From Phycomyces nitens (lineage: Eukaryota; Mucoromycota; Mucoromycetes; Mucorales; Phycomycetaceae): 64,000 nucleotides of DNA. Both the position numbers and the translations under genes were made by a program. Under the pieces are notes generated by a model. That model made no database searches. It was not told the DNA's origin and was given only the letters and a program-made list of their open reading frames with translations. Below, in pieces: positions 33,761-44,425 of the stretch (position 1 is the first letter of the stretch; each line of letters starts with the position of its first letter). The stretch is taken from contig JAHRBC010000001.1 of assembly GCA_022702545.1 (NCBI GenBank), forward strand, positions 1,798,001 through 1,862,000, in the 5' to 3' direction.

Positions 33761-35239
33761 CTAGGTCGATCTGAAGGGAGGAAGAACAAGCAGGGCAGAC
33801 GACTTCTTGACAAGCCTGTAGACCTGGACGCCTCCCTGTTGATTGTCCCGAGTAAGATGGCGCGAAAACCATATTTCAGCAGGACTCAAGAGAGGCCCAA
33901 ATGTCTGCTCCCAATAGACCGGTGGACTCATCTGAGCCATGTCCTGGACAAGGTTGATGTAAAAGTATTGAGAGCATCTATTGAAGAACCGTGCTTCATC
34001 ACAGTCCAAGAGGCCGCGTCTCTTGTAGGCCAAATACACAACTGTCCGGTGGGGAGTGCTCAGATGGTAGAGTGTAGCAATCAACGATTCGAATGCCTGG
34101 GGGACATACAACACATCCGATGCAAGCACAATATCGACCTGGGCCTTGGTTATCACCCGCTGTGCATCTGCTTTAACCCCCCACCGCAGCTGCTCTATTT
34201 GTACCTGGTCATCAAGTCCAGTTTGGTTAAGTCTGTAGTTGGAACGTATCAAGTCCAGTGCTTCTGGCAGATCTGTCAGGGTCATCATGGGCCCCTTGTT
34301 TCCCATTGAGCGACACATTGCCTTGATCAAAAGACCAACACATCCTGTCCTACCCAGTGTGTTAATAAATGACCTGTTCTGCATAATCCGTAATGATATT
34401 CACCCTGCACTGAGATCCACAACGTGGCACTTGTCTAGACATCTGGGTTGCTGCTTGAGCCGATTAGCCATTAGATCTGCAATAACGAGTGCAGAGTCCC
34501 ACAGCTTTCCTGGAGTACCTGCATCCCATACTTCTCGAAACACACAAAACATATCCTTCTCGGCCCTTGTCAGACTTGGGTTGAGCATAAACACTCTTCC
34601 CATCGCTTTTGGGTATTCTTGAACTGTCTCTTTCCAGCCACATTCGCCCGACCCATTAGACAGTATAATGGGTACCACCAAAGAGAGTGCATTTACAGTC
34701 TGCCTTGTGTTGTTGGTTGGTATACAATGCAACACATATTTTGTTTTTGTCAAGTGTCTCTTGCCAGATACATTCTTGATCTGGTATTCCAATCCACCGT
34801 GTCCTCCACCAAAGAACCCTGGCCATTTATCTGTCTCGTCGTCCAAGCTATCCCATCTATCTACTTGCAGTGGTCGGACGTGTAGAATGTGTTGCGTGTC
34901 ATGTTGCCACCCGCCATTAGTATTTTGGCACAAGAGTTCGCATCTCAATTCCAAGGCACAATTGGTTGCATCGGTGCCTATTAATGACAGTCCAAGCTCA
35001 TTAACTATTTCAAGGCGGAGGCGATGCCATTTATCCATTTCTGCGGCTGATTGGTGAGGTCCTGACAGTACCAGTCGATAGAATGTCGAGTGTTGGTAGA
35101 GAGGACGGCAGTAACCTTCATCTTCGCTTAAGATATTACTGCTGTCGAGAGGGCAACAAATTTGCCACGGTTGATCGGTCGGATGTTTTTGCTGATGAAT
35201 AGCGTCGTTAGATAACGATTGAGAAAGAAAAACCACCAT
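33761..35239 (-). CDS. METTL21-type (Methyltransf_16) protein lysine methyltransferase
   Basis: A seven-strand SAM-dependent methyltransferase, probably modifying lysines of cytosolic proteins. Two exons: from ATG 35237-35239 (MVVFLSQSLSN) to about 34395, then about 34335 to the stop at 33761-33763. Joining them restores DLSAGTGCVGLL, the SAM-binding motif I. Other landmarks are KLWDSALVIADLM before it, TLTDLPEALDLI (motif II, acidic residue) and VDIVLASDVLYVPQAF, the D-V-x-Y type motif of the METTL21/EFM group. YLAYKRRGL and the FF-NRC region complete the fold. About 230 residues precede the catalytic domain, longer than typical METTL21 proteins, and match nothing I know. An upstream in-frame ATG at 35326 is less likely. 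Confidence 0.82.
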
Positions 35240-35896
35240 CCTTCTAGACAAAATATATACATATATATGTATGTATGTATCAAATACCTTACTTCTTTTT
35301 ATATGTGTTCGCTTTCGGAGAGTCAAAATCTATTTCTTTTTTTAAAATATTTTGCACCGATATGTGACGTCCCAATGATATCCAACCCAAAAATATGGAA
35401 AGCATGAATGACTTGAGACCGACTTTTTAATGGTGTTCTTTAGGACCAATACTTGGTCAAGAAACAGGTTTTCAGATAGTGTGGCATTAATGTAATTCAA
35501 TGGCATACATTGTACCAAGCAACCTTGGCTTCGTTTGCTTCAAAAGGGTTTCCGGAGCCTCTCTTTTTTTTATAGAATATGTTCAAATATTATTATCTCT
35601 ACAATTCAATGTTCTAGTCTAAATAGATAAATTGCCATTTTATTTATTTATTTATTTATATATCCAGGCAAGCAATTTGTGATTTGAGACCTCTTTATCC
35701 CAGAATTACTATTGTTAATAAAGAATGTTTGATCTTAAGGTTGTCTGTTTAAACCATGGTCTACTCAAGATCCAACATATTTCTATTGGACAAGGTCAAT
35801 TTTTAACATCTTTAAATCAGTCCCAGTCACTATGAAAAAATATGGTCAAAAAGGTGGCTTTTGGACGTATATTTCTCAAGATTAAATATTTAGAGA
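35240..35896. promoter_or_regulatory. divergent promoter region (methyltransferase / TMEM70-like)
   Basis: A 657-bp AT-rich spacer between two outward-facing genes. TTTA tetranucleotide run at about 35639-35659. It must hold both promoters. No individual element is assigned. Confidence 0.5.
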
Positions 35897-36708
35897 ATGC
35901 AATCCCTAGCACGTCTTGTTAAATCAAGCGCCATCAGTCGTCATTTCTCCAATGCTGCACCAGAAGCATCAAAGAGACTCATTTATGCATCCAACAATTC
36001 TGGACTCGTAAAGCTCATTAAGCTATTCTCGGTGTCTACTCTTGGAGTAAGGGACCAAAGATTATTTAATTCAACAATGTCTAATACACTCGGTAGATTT
36101 CCTCTGCAGCTACCCCTGCAGTGATGTATTTCTGGGATTCACCAGCAGGTAAAACAGGGCAAAAAAGGTACTCGATATACGCACAATTATTAACTTGGAC
36201 CTGTTTGGGATAGTTCAGGCGACCGAATTGAGTGGATATATGTTCCTTGGAGGTAAAGAAAGAATATCAAGGATAGAGAATATATGCTAAATACATTATA
36301 GCTCTTATGGCTAGTACATGCTCTACTGGGGCACTTCACTTTATGCTGTCTCCATATGTGCATTCTATTCAATTGCACGCACCTTTACGAAAGACAACAG
36401 CCTCATCTGATACCATTACACCCAACAGTATTGTTACGCTTGAGACATTGGATATGCTGGCCAGGAAGCGGGAAACTACTCTAGCATTAAAAGACCTGGT
36501 ACCTAACCCAGGCATGTTTTCGACATGGAAGGTTTCCAAGAAATTATTGAACCGACAGTTTGAACTTGAGCGTGTCAAAGGCATTCCACCTAGCATTCAT
36601 CAAGACAGGTTCTGGCTTGATCAGAGAGATGCCAGGGGAGATGGTCCAGCCATGGCTAGTCTGATACGTGTTGTGGAAGAGCATGATCGTAGACAGCGTC
36701 TGATTTGA
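35897..36708 (+). CDS. TMEM70/TMEM186-like mitochondrial membrane protein
   Basis: Four exons: 35897-36046, 36097-36148, 36214-36252 and 36302-36708, giving 215 residues in one frame. The N-terminus (MQSLARLVKSSAISRHFSNA) is a classic mitochondrial presequence. Then LIYASNNSGLVKLIKLFSVSTLG, the family pattern in which a Y-x-G/N element precedes a K-x-F-S-x-S-x helix. Two membrane spans follow (ISSAATPAVMYF; YMFLGALMASTCSTGALHFM). The C-terminal soluble part contains a strand resembling the conserved region of TMEM70 homologues. TMEM70 aids ATP-synthase and complex I assembly, but the fungal relatives are less well characterised, so the role here is inferred. Confidence 0.75.
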
Positions 36709-37033
36709 TTGCATTATATCCGAGTTCATTGGCCTGGTTGTCTCTGGACATTGATAGCAAATTCCATTCTTTACAAATAACTCTTGAATAGCCTCTTTTT
36801 TTTAACTAGAATAAAGGCAACTGCAGTGGTTGTGAATACCAAAAAAAAAGGTCTTTTATTGCGTCCTATATGGCCCTATATCTCTCTCGCTTGTTACTAG
36901 ACGTTGGAATCTTTCTATTACTATACAATATATTTACCATGTATATCTAACCCGACCTAGCTTATATGAGATGAATCTTTTGTCTGCCTGATGGCATAAT
37001 TGATTTGGTAATTCTTAATGCTGATTAGATGGT
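36709..37033. other. convergent 3' spacer
   Basis: A 325-bp stretch between the TMEM70-like and ZNF511-like stop codons. A T-rich run and nothing else noted. Confidence 0.55.
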
Positions 37034-38183
37034 TTAGAGTGTTGTAGCTGGTGTATTTTTCTTTTTCTTTGGGCCTCGTTTGCGCCTTGGTCTGGTGGAA
37101 TTATTGTCTTCAACAATTGATATATCCATTGTAGTGTCCTCTTGAACATTGACACAATCATCGATAGGAAGATTGGTAGAGGAATTAGCATGAGGCAAAT
37201 GGCGTGAAAGACTTGCTTTGGCACCTCGCCCAAAAGATATTGTCTTTGGGATCTTTAGCCGTTTTAGATGGTCTGTCAAATCATCCATATCTATATCTAC
37301 AGGTTCACTCTCGCCCTTGATAGGTAATTCTTCTGCTTTATGATGCTTATTAATTGTCTTTTGGCGCTTTTCGTGTTTTTTCCATTGATCATAATTGAGT
37401 GACCCGGTCAATACGATGTCAAATGGAAAGTATTTGGGATAATGATGCTTGTCAACTAGATGCAGTCTTCTTAACTTTGGCTCCATAAAGTGCTTTTGGC
37501 ATCCTTCGACATAACATGCATACTAGTAAATCCAATCTCAATATTAGCATTTTTGTCTACAAAATAACATTGACTGGAATAAAAAAAATTACTCCTCTAT
37601 CACTCTTACAATCTTCTCACCACGCTCCTTTTGGATCTTCTTGAGAACATCATGGCATTCATCTAGATGAAGCTGAAGCCAATGAGCTGAGGGGAACACC
37701 TTTTCACATACTGAGCAGGTATTCAAGTGTCTTGCCTCATAATGCAATTCATATGCACCAACAGACGGAAGCATAAGAGGGTTCCCGTCATTATAACAAG
37801 AATGATGTTCACAATAGATTGGTTGAGTGGCTCTATTAGATTACCAAAATTGTTAAATAATAATGGTAATTACTCTCATTCTTATTACTCTTTGAGTGCT
37901 TCTGCTTCCTCATGGATCATTTCAGAATGAGTAGCATCTGAATCTTCTGTTAGCCATCTGGCACGCAGCTCAATTGTTCCAGGCTGGAAGAATAAGCTGT
38001 TTGGTTTATGCTCTGTCTTTGTTGGTGAGTAGAGAGAGAGCATCCTTTTGAAAATAAAGAGAGAATATTGGATATTTTATGTATCTGCGTGTGTGTGTGT
38101 TTTGGATTAGTCGATTGAGTATGGTTGGGAATGATCTTTACCGTTTTTTCAGCAGGAAGCCAGTCACTTAGTACTTTTGGCAT
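37034..38183 (-). CDS. ZNF511-like C2H2 zinc-finger protein
   Basis: The start MPKVLSDWLPAEK at 38183 is followed by small exons near 38040-37950, 37925-37900, 37830-37600 and 37520-37034. The core is three C2H2-like units. The first begins with C-x4-C and has YEARH. Next comes CSVCEKVFPSAHWLQLHLDE, then YACYVEGCQKHFMEP with the RLHLVDKHHYPKYF block. That order and HHYPKYFPFD are characteristic of ZNF511. The C-terminus has a basic patch (RPRRKRGPKKKK) that could act as a nuclear signal. The family's exact role is not settled; a nuclear nucleic-acid-binding role is likely. Exon borders approximate. Confidence 0.82.
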
Positions 38184-39525
38184 GATTCCAAGTGTGCACA
38201 AAGTATAAGAATATTATCTTTTTTGCACAATTTTTAATCTTTATATATACATTTTCTTTTCTTCTAATACCAAAAAAAAGGTAAAGAATAAGTTACATAT
38301 TATTATATATTGATATTTGTCGATATTTGCTATCAATAACTACTTGACATCTTTGCTGTGTGTTTATTGGTCTCTTTAAAGTCTTCTTGTAAAAAGACTT
38401 GTCTATTATTATTTACAAGACATTAAAAAATGCCATAGACTATACAAATTATATCTGCTAGACCGGATTCCGTTTACATACTTTCAGATATGTTTAATAT
38501 ACATGACTCCATTTTTCTCTCATTCTACTTGCAATAATTATACGAGCATCATATTGATGGTTTTACAATGTTGATTTAGAGAAAAAGAAGAAGAAAATGT
38601 GGACTGTAAATAATGTTTTAATGGTTAAAAGTTATGTTTTATTATAATCAATCTATAGCTTCTCATGAACCTTTAGAAAGATGGTATAAAATCCAAACTT
38701 TTCTTTATTTTATCAAGTCGTTTGATAGATTAATGTCGTCTACGTGTTTTTTTTCCCAAGGTCAGTACTGCTCAAATGTACATTATTATGGTTGACTTTG
38801 ATAAATGTTAATCAAATAATTTGCCTTTAATGATGTAGCCTACGGTTATAAAGGTACAAATCGGATTCCATTACATAAAATAAAAATAAAAGTATCTGTC
38901 TGTATTCATTCGCCTAATAATTTAAATCAATAGTACAAGTATCAGGTATATGAAATATTGTGCCAAAGTATATTGTGAAGCTTTCTCTTTGTTTTCAAAG
39001 AGGCACTGTTGGCTGTGATTTAATCATGTTGCTATAAGTAAAGGTTGATTAAATTGTATTTTTTTTGACATGTATTATCCAGGCATTTCTACTGTTTTAA
39101 TGGCTCAGATTCTTCATGAATATATATTTAATAACTCTACAGTCAGTTATGACCCACTTGATATTAATAAAAAAAAAGTTAAAGAGGACTATGATTAGTA
39201 TATCATTCAATATACTTGATTTCGACTTTACTATTGAAATACCACAGTTCATCTCAAATAATTATAACTGACTTGATGTCTTTGACTGTGAAAGTCTCTT
39301 GCTCTTCACAAATACTTTCTTTTGTGGAAATAGTAGAGATATTTATTTGATAAAAGTCAATTGTCACTATTAGTAAAGAACTTTTGTAGTGTTGCGCTAG
39401 GAGATCTATCTCAATACATATCTAAATATGTATAAAATCCTACAGAGATATGAATTAGATCTCACTATAAGTTATGTGATTTACCTTTTTACCTCTCTTG
39501 GACCTATTAGGTTCAAAGTCTGTAA
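38184..39525. other. AT-rich spacer without genes
   Basis: Includes the ZNF511-like promoter. From about 38280 to 39500 the DNA is very AT-rich, with no open frame of note and no repeat I can name. Confidence 0.5.
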
Positions 39526-40213
39526 TTGAGCCAATATAGATATATGTATCCAAAAAATAAAATAAATAAAAGGTGCGGCTCAGAGGGCTTATACGACATC
39601 TTTCGTCTTCACTTTGTCAACGCTCATTTTATTCTTGTTATTTTTTATAGTGCTTTTCTCATCGAAACACACAATGTCTATAGAATCAAAAGATGGAGAG
39701 ATACTGGAAGCACATCTCCTAAGAAACGCAAAGAAACTACCAAGCCTATAAATGTGCGGGAGAGTAATGTAATGTAATCTAGTCAACAAAGTGAAGAGTG
39801 ATTGCTCAGCGACACTTGGAGATCTCACATACTTTAATATATCGAATAAGTGAGCGTAATACTCTTAGATGCAAAGCCAGTTTATTTTGACTTTAATTAG
39901 TTCAACGTATGTTGCTTACTAGAATACTTTGAATAAAATTATATTTATTCTATTCTCTTTTCTCCATATTTAATTGCTTTTATATTCCACAAAGATCATT
40001 GTGGCCATGTAAGCAGACGAAAGGGAGAGAGCTCACCATATAAAACTGACCAAAGAGACTTTGAAGGTAATCCTGGAGATTAATCAAGAGTCTAGTGAGA
40101 CTAAGCAAGAGCTTTATAAAGTCAAAGAACGATTGGAAAAGCTAGACTCTGCCTACCAGCCCAACCAGCAACCTTCCGCAATACCTTGTCCGTTTTTTTA
40201 CCCTCCACAATAA
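39526..40213 (+). pseudogene. possible companion ORF (Myb/trihelix type) of the Harbinger-like element, fragmentary
   Basis: Two coding-like pieces: 39660-39775 (KRWRDTGSTSPKKRKETTK) and about 40014-40213, a helical charged segment (HHIKLTKETLKVILEINQES, then a Pro/Gln tail ending FFYPPQ) with TAA at 40211-40213 and an AATAAA-like signal right after. PIF/Harbinger elements encode a second, DNA-binding protein beside the transposase, and this piece faces the transposase gene tail-to-tail. The DNA-binding domain itself is not visible, so the link is by position and composition only. Confidence 0.4.
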
Positions 40214-40250
40214 TAAACGTTTTTTAAAAAAAAACATTTATAAATCAATT

Positions 40251-41318
40251 TTATTGTGTTGAAATTCGGTCTATATATACATGCAATTGGGGAGGTACAA
40301 TACCAAAGAACGCATTTGTCTGATTTCCATTGTTGATGCAGATGTGAATATTCTTCATCAATGTCGAGACTAGGTAAAATTTTCCTAGTCTACTCTGCCC
40401 AACACGCTGTCCATTCTTGTATTTGATATAAGCAAAGAACGTTCCAACATGCCCGAACTCCCACTCCACACACTCTCGCACTTTGGCCATTGCTTTGTTC
40501 ACCCGTTACTCCTCGGATGGCATACCGGGTCTTCCTCTGAATGGCTTGACCACTATATCGTTTGCTGCATATGCTGGGTCAGCATAAATGGTGTAACGGC
40601 GATCACCATTATCGGTATGCGAGAGTTGCTGTTCAAGTAGAGCCATAATTCCACTGGTCTCAAGCATCCTCTGATCATGCATTGCTCCAGCAAATGGCCC
40701 TGTCATACTCACTGTGACTCCATCTGGAGTCACGATTGATTGGAACTTCAGGCCATGTCCCCTTGTATGGCCGTTGTAATCGATCTCTTGGTTAACGCCT
40801 GGTCTGCATATGGCGTTAATAGTTCCATCGATAAACCCAATTACGTTCGTGTAGGGAGATCCTTTTTCAGCAATGGCATTGCTGAAGCGCCTCAAGTTGA
40901 ATGGATACAAGTGATCCTTGATAAAGCCTAGTCCCCTGGCATACTTGTCGTGCAGAAGATCAACCATCGTGTTGAAAACTGTACATAAAGTACTGCGATT
41001 AACCTTGAAAAAGTGCTCAAGGTCAGCAAACCGCCCAGGATATGACAATCGTCGAAGTGTGATTACCAATGCTGATAGTGTATCCCAGTAGAATTGATGG
41101 GCGGTATCCTGTCTTAATACGATCGTTGGCGGAAGTTCCATGGCATTCACAATGGATTCCATTTGAGAGTAGGTGAATCGAAAAAATTCTATACATGAAG
41201 AATCACCCAAAGCCTGAATATATACGCGATGAATACTGCACTTGTTGAGTGGTGCTTCGCCTTCCATAATATCTTGTAAGCTTATGATCTTGTCGGTCAA
41301 ACGGGAGATGCGGTTCAA
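40251..41318 (-). pseudogene. PIF/Harbinger (HARBI1-like) transposase with one in-frame stop
   Basis: A continuous reading frame from 41318 to the stop at 40251, interrupted only by TAA at 40506-40508. The N-terminal part has the FRFTYSQMESIVNAM helix region. The DDE_Tnp_4 core follows: VIGFIDGTINAICRP (first Asp), GHGLKFQSIVTPDG, GAMHDQRMLE, and YTIYADPAYAANDIV (second Asp). After the stop the frame continues NKAMAKVRECVEWEFGHV, where the third acidic residue is expected. The nonsense codon therefore separates the first two catalytic residues from the last. No terminal repeats were identified. Otherwise the copy looks young, with no frameshift. Confidence 0.85.
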
Positions 41319-41854
41319 GATAATTTTGGTTAAAGGTATTGCGTAAGCTGGTTACGTAGCCTGATGTTTTTGTGTAAAGTAAAAGAGAGAAAGGAATGTC
41401 GTTTGAGGCAAGGATACTTTGTCAGAGTTGACATCGGTAACCGAAATCGGCTCTTGATAGGTAACCAGTAATGGTTGACCTTGTTGGATAAACGATCAAG
41501 ACCTTGCCGATTGATTGTCCTGTATATGCTTCTAAATGTCTCAAGTGTCTTAGATTACGAATATCTCTTAAGTATATTATACTGGATAATAACTATCTAA
41601 GACATATTAACGTAGCTATACATTTAGCCTTAAATCTGATTATATTTTGTATAAATAGTAAAATGATTTGTATCAATAAAAAGTATCTATATTCTATCTA
41701 AAAACTATTCTCTAAACTTGACGATCCCCAGTGGTATTGATTCTGCGACTTAGCTACATGTGCCAGAAAAGAAATACCAGATTGAGACTTGACAAGTTTA
41801 TCTCAGTCACAATTATTTTCTGCAAATACCATTATCTTTAGTCACAAAATAAAA
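41319..41854. other. spacer between the Harbinger-like gene and U6
   Basis: Probably includes the right part of the Harbinger-like element. I looked for terminal repeats matching the left side and saw none. The frame at 41504-41701 is low-complexity. Confidence 0.45.
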
Positions 41855-41913
41855 AAATCTGCTCCGTAGAGCGTTCCATCTCAGAAGTTTAGTGTCATCC
41901 TTGTGCAGGGGCC

Positions 41914-41945
<32 letters not shown>

Positions 41946-41968
41946 ATATGTGACAGAGGTGCAAGCAC
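41855..41968 (-). ncRNA. U6: U6 spliceosomal snRNA
   Basis: Read on the minus strand the segment contains TTGGAACGATACAGAGAAG followed by ATTAGCATGGCCCCTGC and AAGGATGACAC. These are the ACAGAGA box, the U4/U6-pairing AGC region and the internal stem-loop of U6, nearly identical to other eukaryotes. A T-run at about 41851-41857 should terminate polymerase III. The 5' end is set at GTGCTTGC by analogy. An alternative hairpin (TGACA with TGTCA) would put it a few bases further out. The 3' part is longer than usual: GCTC-TACG-GAGC forms a 4-bp hairpin with a UACG loop just before the T-run. A TATTTATAAG box lies about 30-40 bp upstream. U6 acts in the catalytic centre of the spliceosome. Confidence 0.93.
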
Positions 41969-41997
41969 TTGTCAATTTAAGAAAATATTCCTAAGTT

Positions 41998-42008
41998 ACT
42001 TATAAATA
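41998..42008 (-). promoter_or_regulatory. TATA-like box upstream of U6
   Basis: TATTTATAAG on the minus strand, about 30-40 bp before the assigned 5' end of U6. The spacing suits a polymerase III type 3-like upstream promoter. Confidence 0.5.
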
Positions 42009-42241
42009 CCAAATTTTGTAATTGTAGTTGACTTGTGGGTTTGATACTTTTTATTTTAAAACACCGCCAAATTAAAATATTGTGCTTAAGAAAAAGAATC
42101 CTTTTTCATGTGATCCAAGTACTTGCAACTCAAAGTGCTTGTATGCTGCTGTGTTGGACAGCTCCCAATTCCAAAGATAGTATGTTGGATACTTATTTTT
42201 AAGGACAATAGAGTCCTAAAGTTTTTATCTTGATATACTTG

Positions 42242-42880
42242 TTATACATATTTACCTAAAGGAACACAAGACGCAGATGTGCAAGCAAGTCCAGGAAGTT
42301 TGGGGTCAGCAATATCCTCTTGCATAGTAATATCATTTGTGGACCAGTCTTTCCAATACTCAATGTCCTGGAATACAAGACTTTGTAATGCAACAGATGG
42401 TCTGATGGTGGCCTTTAGCAAGAAATAGTTGGAATATTGCTGCCCACTGAAGCCAGCCAGGTTCTTCATCGCTTCTACTGGAAGGCTGGATACATAGCAT
42501 CCAACCATCCTCTATTGGTCTCTAGAAACATTCTCCTGAGCAATCATATTCAAGGCACTCTTTCTGTTTGCACGAGTGACCTTTGAGGTATGAATTCCAG
42601 CCTTCTTGAACACTTTGGAATGGGTTGCATGCTGTGCTTTGTATTGGATCGATTTGAAAGGAGTATCGCCTTTGAACACCATGGTCTTGTGCCAGTTCTC
42701 TCGCTTTTCAAAAGTGTAATTTAGAGAGAGAAATATATATCCATTTCCAACGCACCAACTGAACAAAACTTCAAACATCACAATGTCTCAATAAAGATCC
42801 ATACTCGATTTTGCCAGGCTGATATGTCTTGTTGCAAGATATAGGGGCCACCAAACCTGGGATTGTCAATTTAGGACTCT
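42242..42880 (-). pseudogene. decayed Crypton/Ndc10-like tyrosine recombinase, C-terminal region
   Basis: The pieces resemble the C-terminal half of fungal Crypton-type recombinases (Ndc10_II-like fold). Recognisable blocks are SIQYKAQHATHSKVFKKAGIH, SKVTRANRKSALNMI, ENVSRDQ, then after a TAG in the same frame RMVGCYVSSLPVEAMKNLAG with the likely nucleophilic Tyr, and NYFLLKATIRPS. The box normally read H-x-x-R appears as R-A-N-R, so the His is lost. The G-R-W segment expected between VSRDQ and RMVGCY is deleted. Upstream of 42781 the match continues with frame changes. Stops and the missing residue indicate a dead copy. Confidence 0.65.
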
Positions 42881-43267
42881 TTGGACAAGAGGAATAAAAA
42901 AGATTGACAAAGCGACGTCATTATAATATATTTTACGGCTTTAAGCACATTTGTGAGTAGAGGATTGGCATTAACAAATAAAGAAACTATTTCAATTTAA
43001 CAAAAATTGGCAGCAGATGAAATCAATCAAACCAAATAATCCACACACACACATACACACATACACACACATAGTTTATCAAGTATTCAAATTTGTCCAA
43101 ACTGTTTTTAGACACTCGAGGCACTTTCAATTATTGTTATAATTAGTCTTGATGGATGATCTCATCACACATCATCTTCAGTCACACATTAGTCATTCTA
43201 CAACAGGATCGTCTTGGCTTTATAAACATCTTCTTTTCTACCTGATTACACATTCAAACCTTTAAGA
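42881..43267. other. MND1 upstream region
   Basis: Contains a CA-rich microsatellite at 43041-43073. It should hold the MND1 promoter. No gene seen. Confidence 0.5.
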
Positions 43268-44251
43268 ATGGTCAGTAGGATCCACAACTGATAGATAAAT
43301 AAATAAATAAAGACAAACCATTATTGACTTTGGCATAGTCTAAAAAAGGAATCTCTGCCGAAGAGAAAAGAAAGCGCCTCGAAGAAATGTTCTTGGAGTC
43401 GGTGGGTTAAAGGATGATAGTGTAGAATATCCCAGAGACATACTCAAAGCAAATGATTGTTAGGGAGACTTTTTTCAGGCAAAAGAGGTCGAGAAACTAG
43501 GATCCAAGAGAGGAATTGGTATGGGGGTATCTATGATGACCAGTATTCAGACCCATTGTGTTATTCTAGTGAGCCAATCGATCAAAGAAGTCCTCCAGAG
43601 TCTTGTTGATGATGGACTAGTGATGACTGACAAAATTGGAGCCTCTAATTACTTTTGGTCGTTCCCTTTGCTGGTAAGAATAAGAATGATGCTTTTTTAT
43701 AAGGCTGATCAATCTATACAGAAGAAATTAAGGATCGAGGAACTTGAATCGAGTATTAGAGATGAAGACACCAAGGCAAAGTCCATGAAAGACGCAATAA
43801 ACCGGCTTTCTTTGGAGAATGAGGATACTGTAATATAACAACAAGAGATCATTCAATTTAATTGACCTCTGTGATTTATAGGACGAGAGAAGAGATGTAC
43901 TAGCGAGACTTGAACTGGCAGAAAAGGAACACAGGGAATTGCTAAAGGCGCTTCAGCCCTATAAAGATAATGACCCGGCTTTAATGGAAGCAAAGAGTAT
44001 GTTTATAATAGACGTGATGCTGTAGATTGATATTTTATGATAGAGAAATCGGCCAAGATATCCAAAGAAGCAGCCAACAGATGGACAGGTAAATAATATA
44101 AAATATAAAATGCAAAATTGCCTTTAATTAATCGAATTTTCTAGACAACATTTGGACGATTAGGTCTCACTGTATCAATAAGCTTGGAGTCGATCCAAAG
44201 ACATTTAACGATTCTTTTGGGATAAGTGAAGACTTTGATAGCCTGGCCTGA
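43268..44251 (+). CDS. MND1: meiotic recombination protein Mnd1
   Basis: Mnd1 pairs with Hop2 and stimulates Dmc1/Rad51 strand invasion in meiosis. Exon 1 is just the ATG (43268-43270, donor GTCAGT). Exon 2 starts at 43339 with TCTAAAAAAGG, giving MSKKGISAEEKRKRLEEMF. Further exons start near 43481, 43571, 43703, 43882, 44043 and 44145. Conserved parts are SQSIKEVLQSLVDDGLV and GASNYFWSFP (winged helix), then a long coiled coil (RIEELESSIRDEDTKAK; LLKALQPYKDNDP). The hallmark C-terminal block follows (KEAANRWTDNIWTIRSHC, then FGISEDFD), to TGA at 44249-44251. Length about 210 residues, normal. Its presence implies a meiotic programme. Confidence 0.93.
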
Positions 44252-44425
44252 TTAGTGCAATAAAGAACTATTGAACGTGCATTTTAGAGTTCTGCTATAG
44301 AATGTGACCTCTTTAAGCTAGACAAAGACAGCTTAGGGGAAATTAAGGGCGTCTGATATTATTTTCTTTTGTTCTTTTTTTTAAAAATAAAAAAATACAC
44401 ACATGTATGTGTAGAACAAGACACT

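Noticed and set aside
43041..43073. Regularly spaced CA repeats considered as a CRISPR-like or telomeric array
   Set aside because: A simple CA/TA microsatellite without unique spacers.
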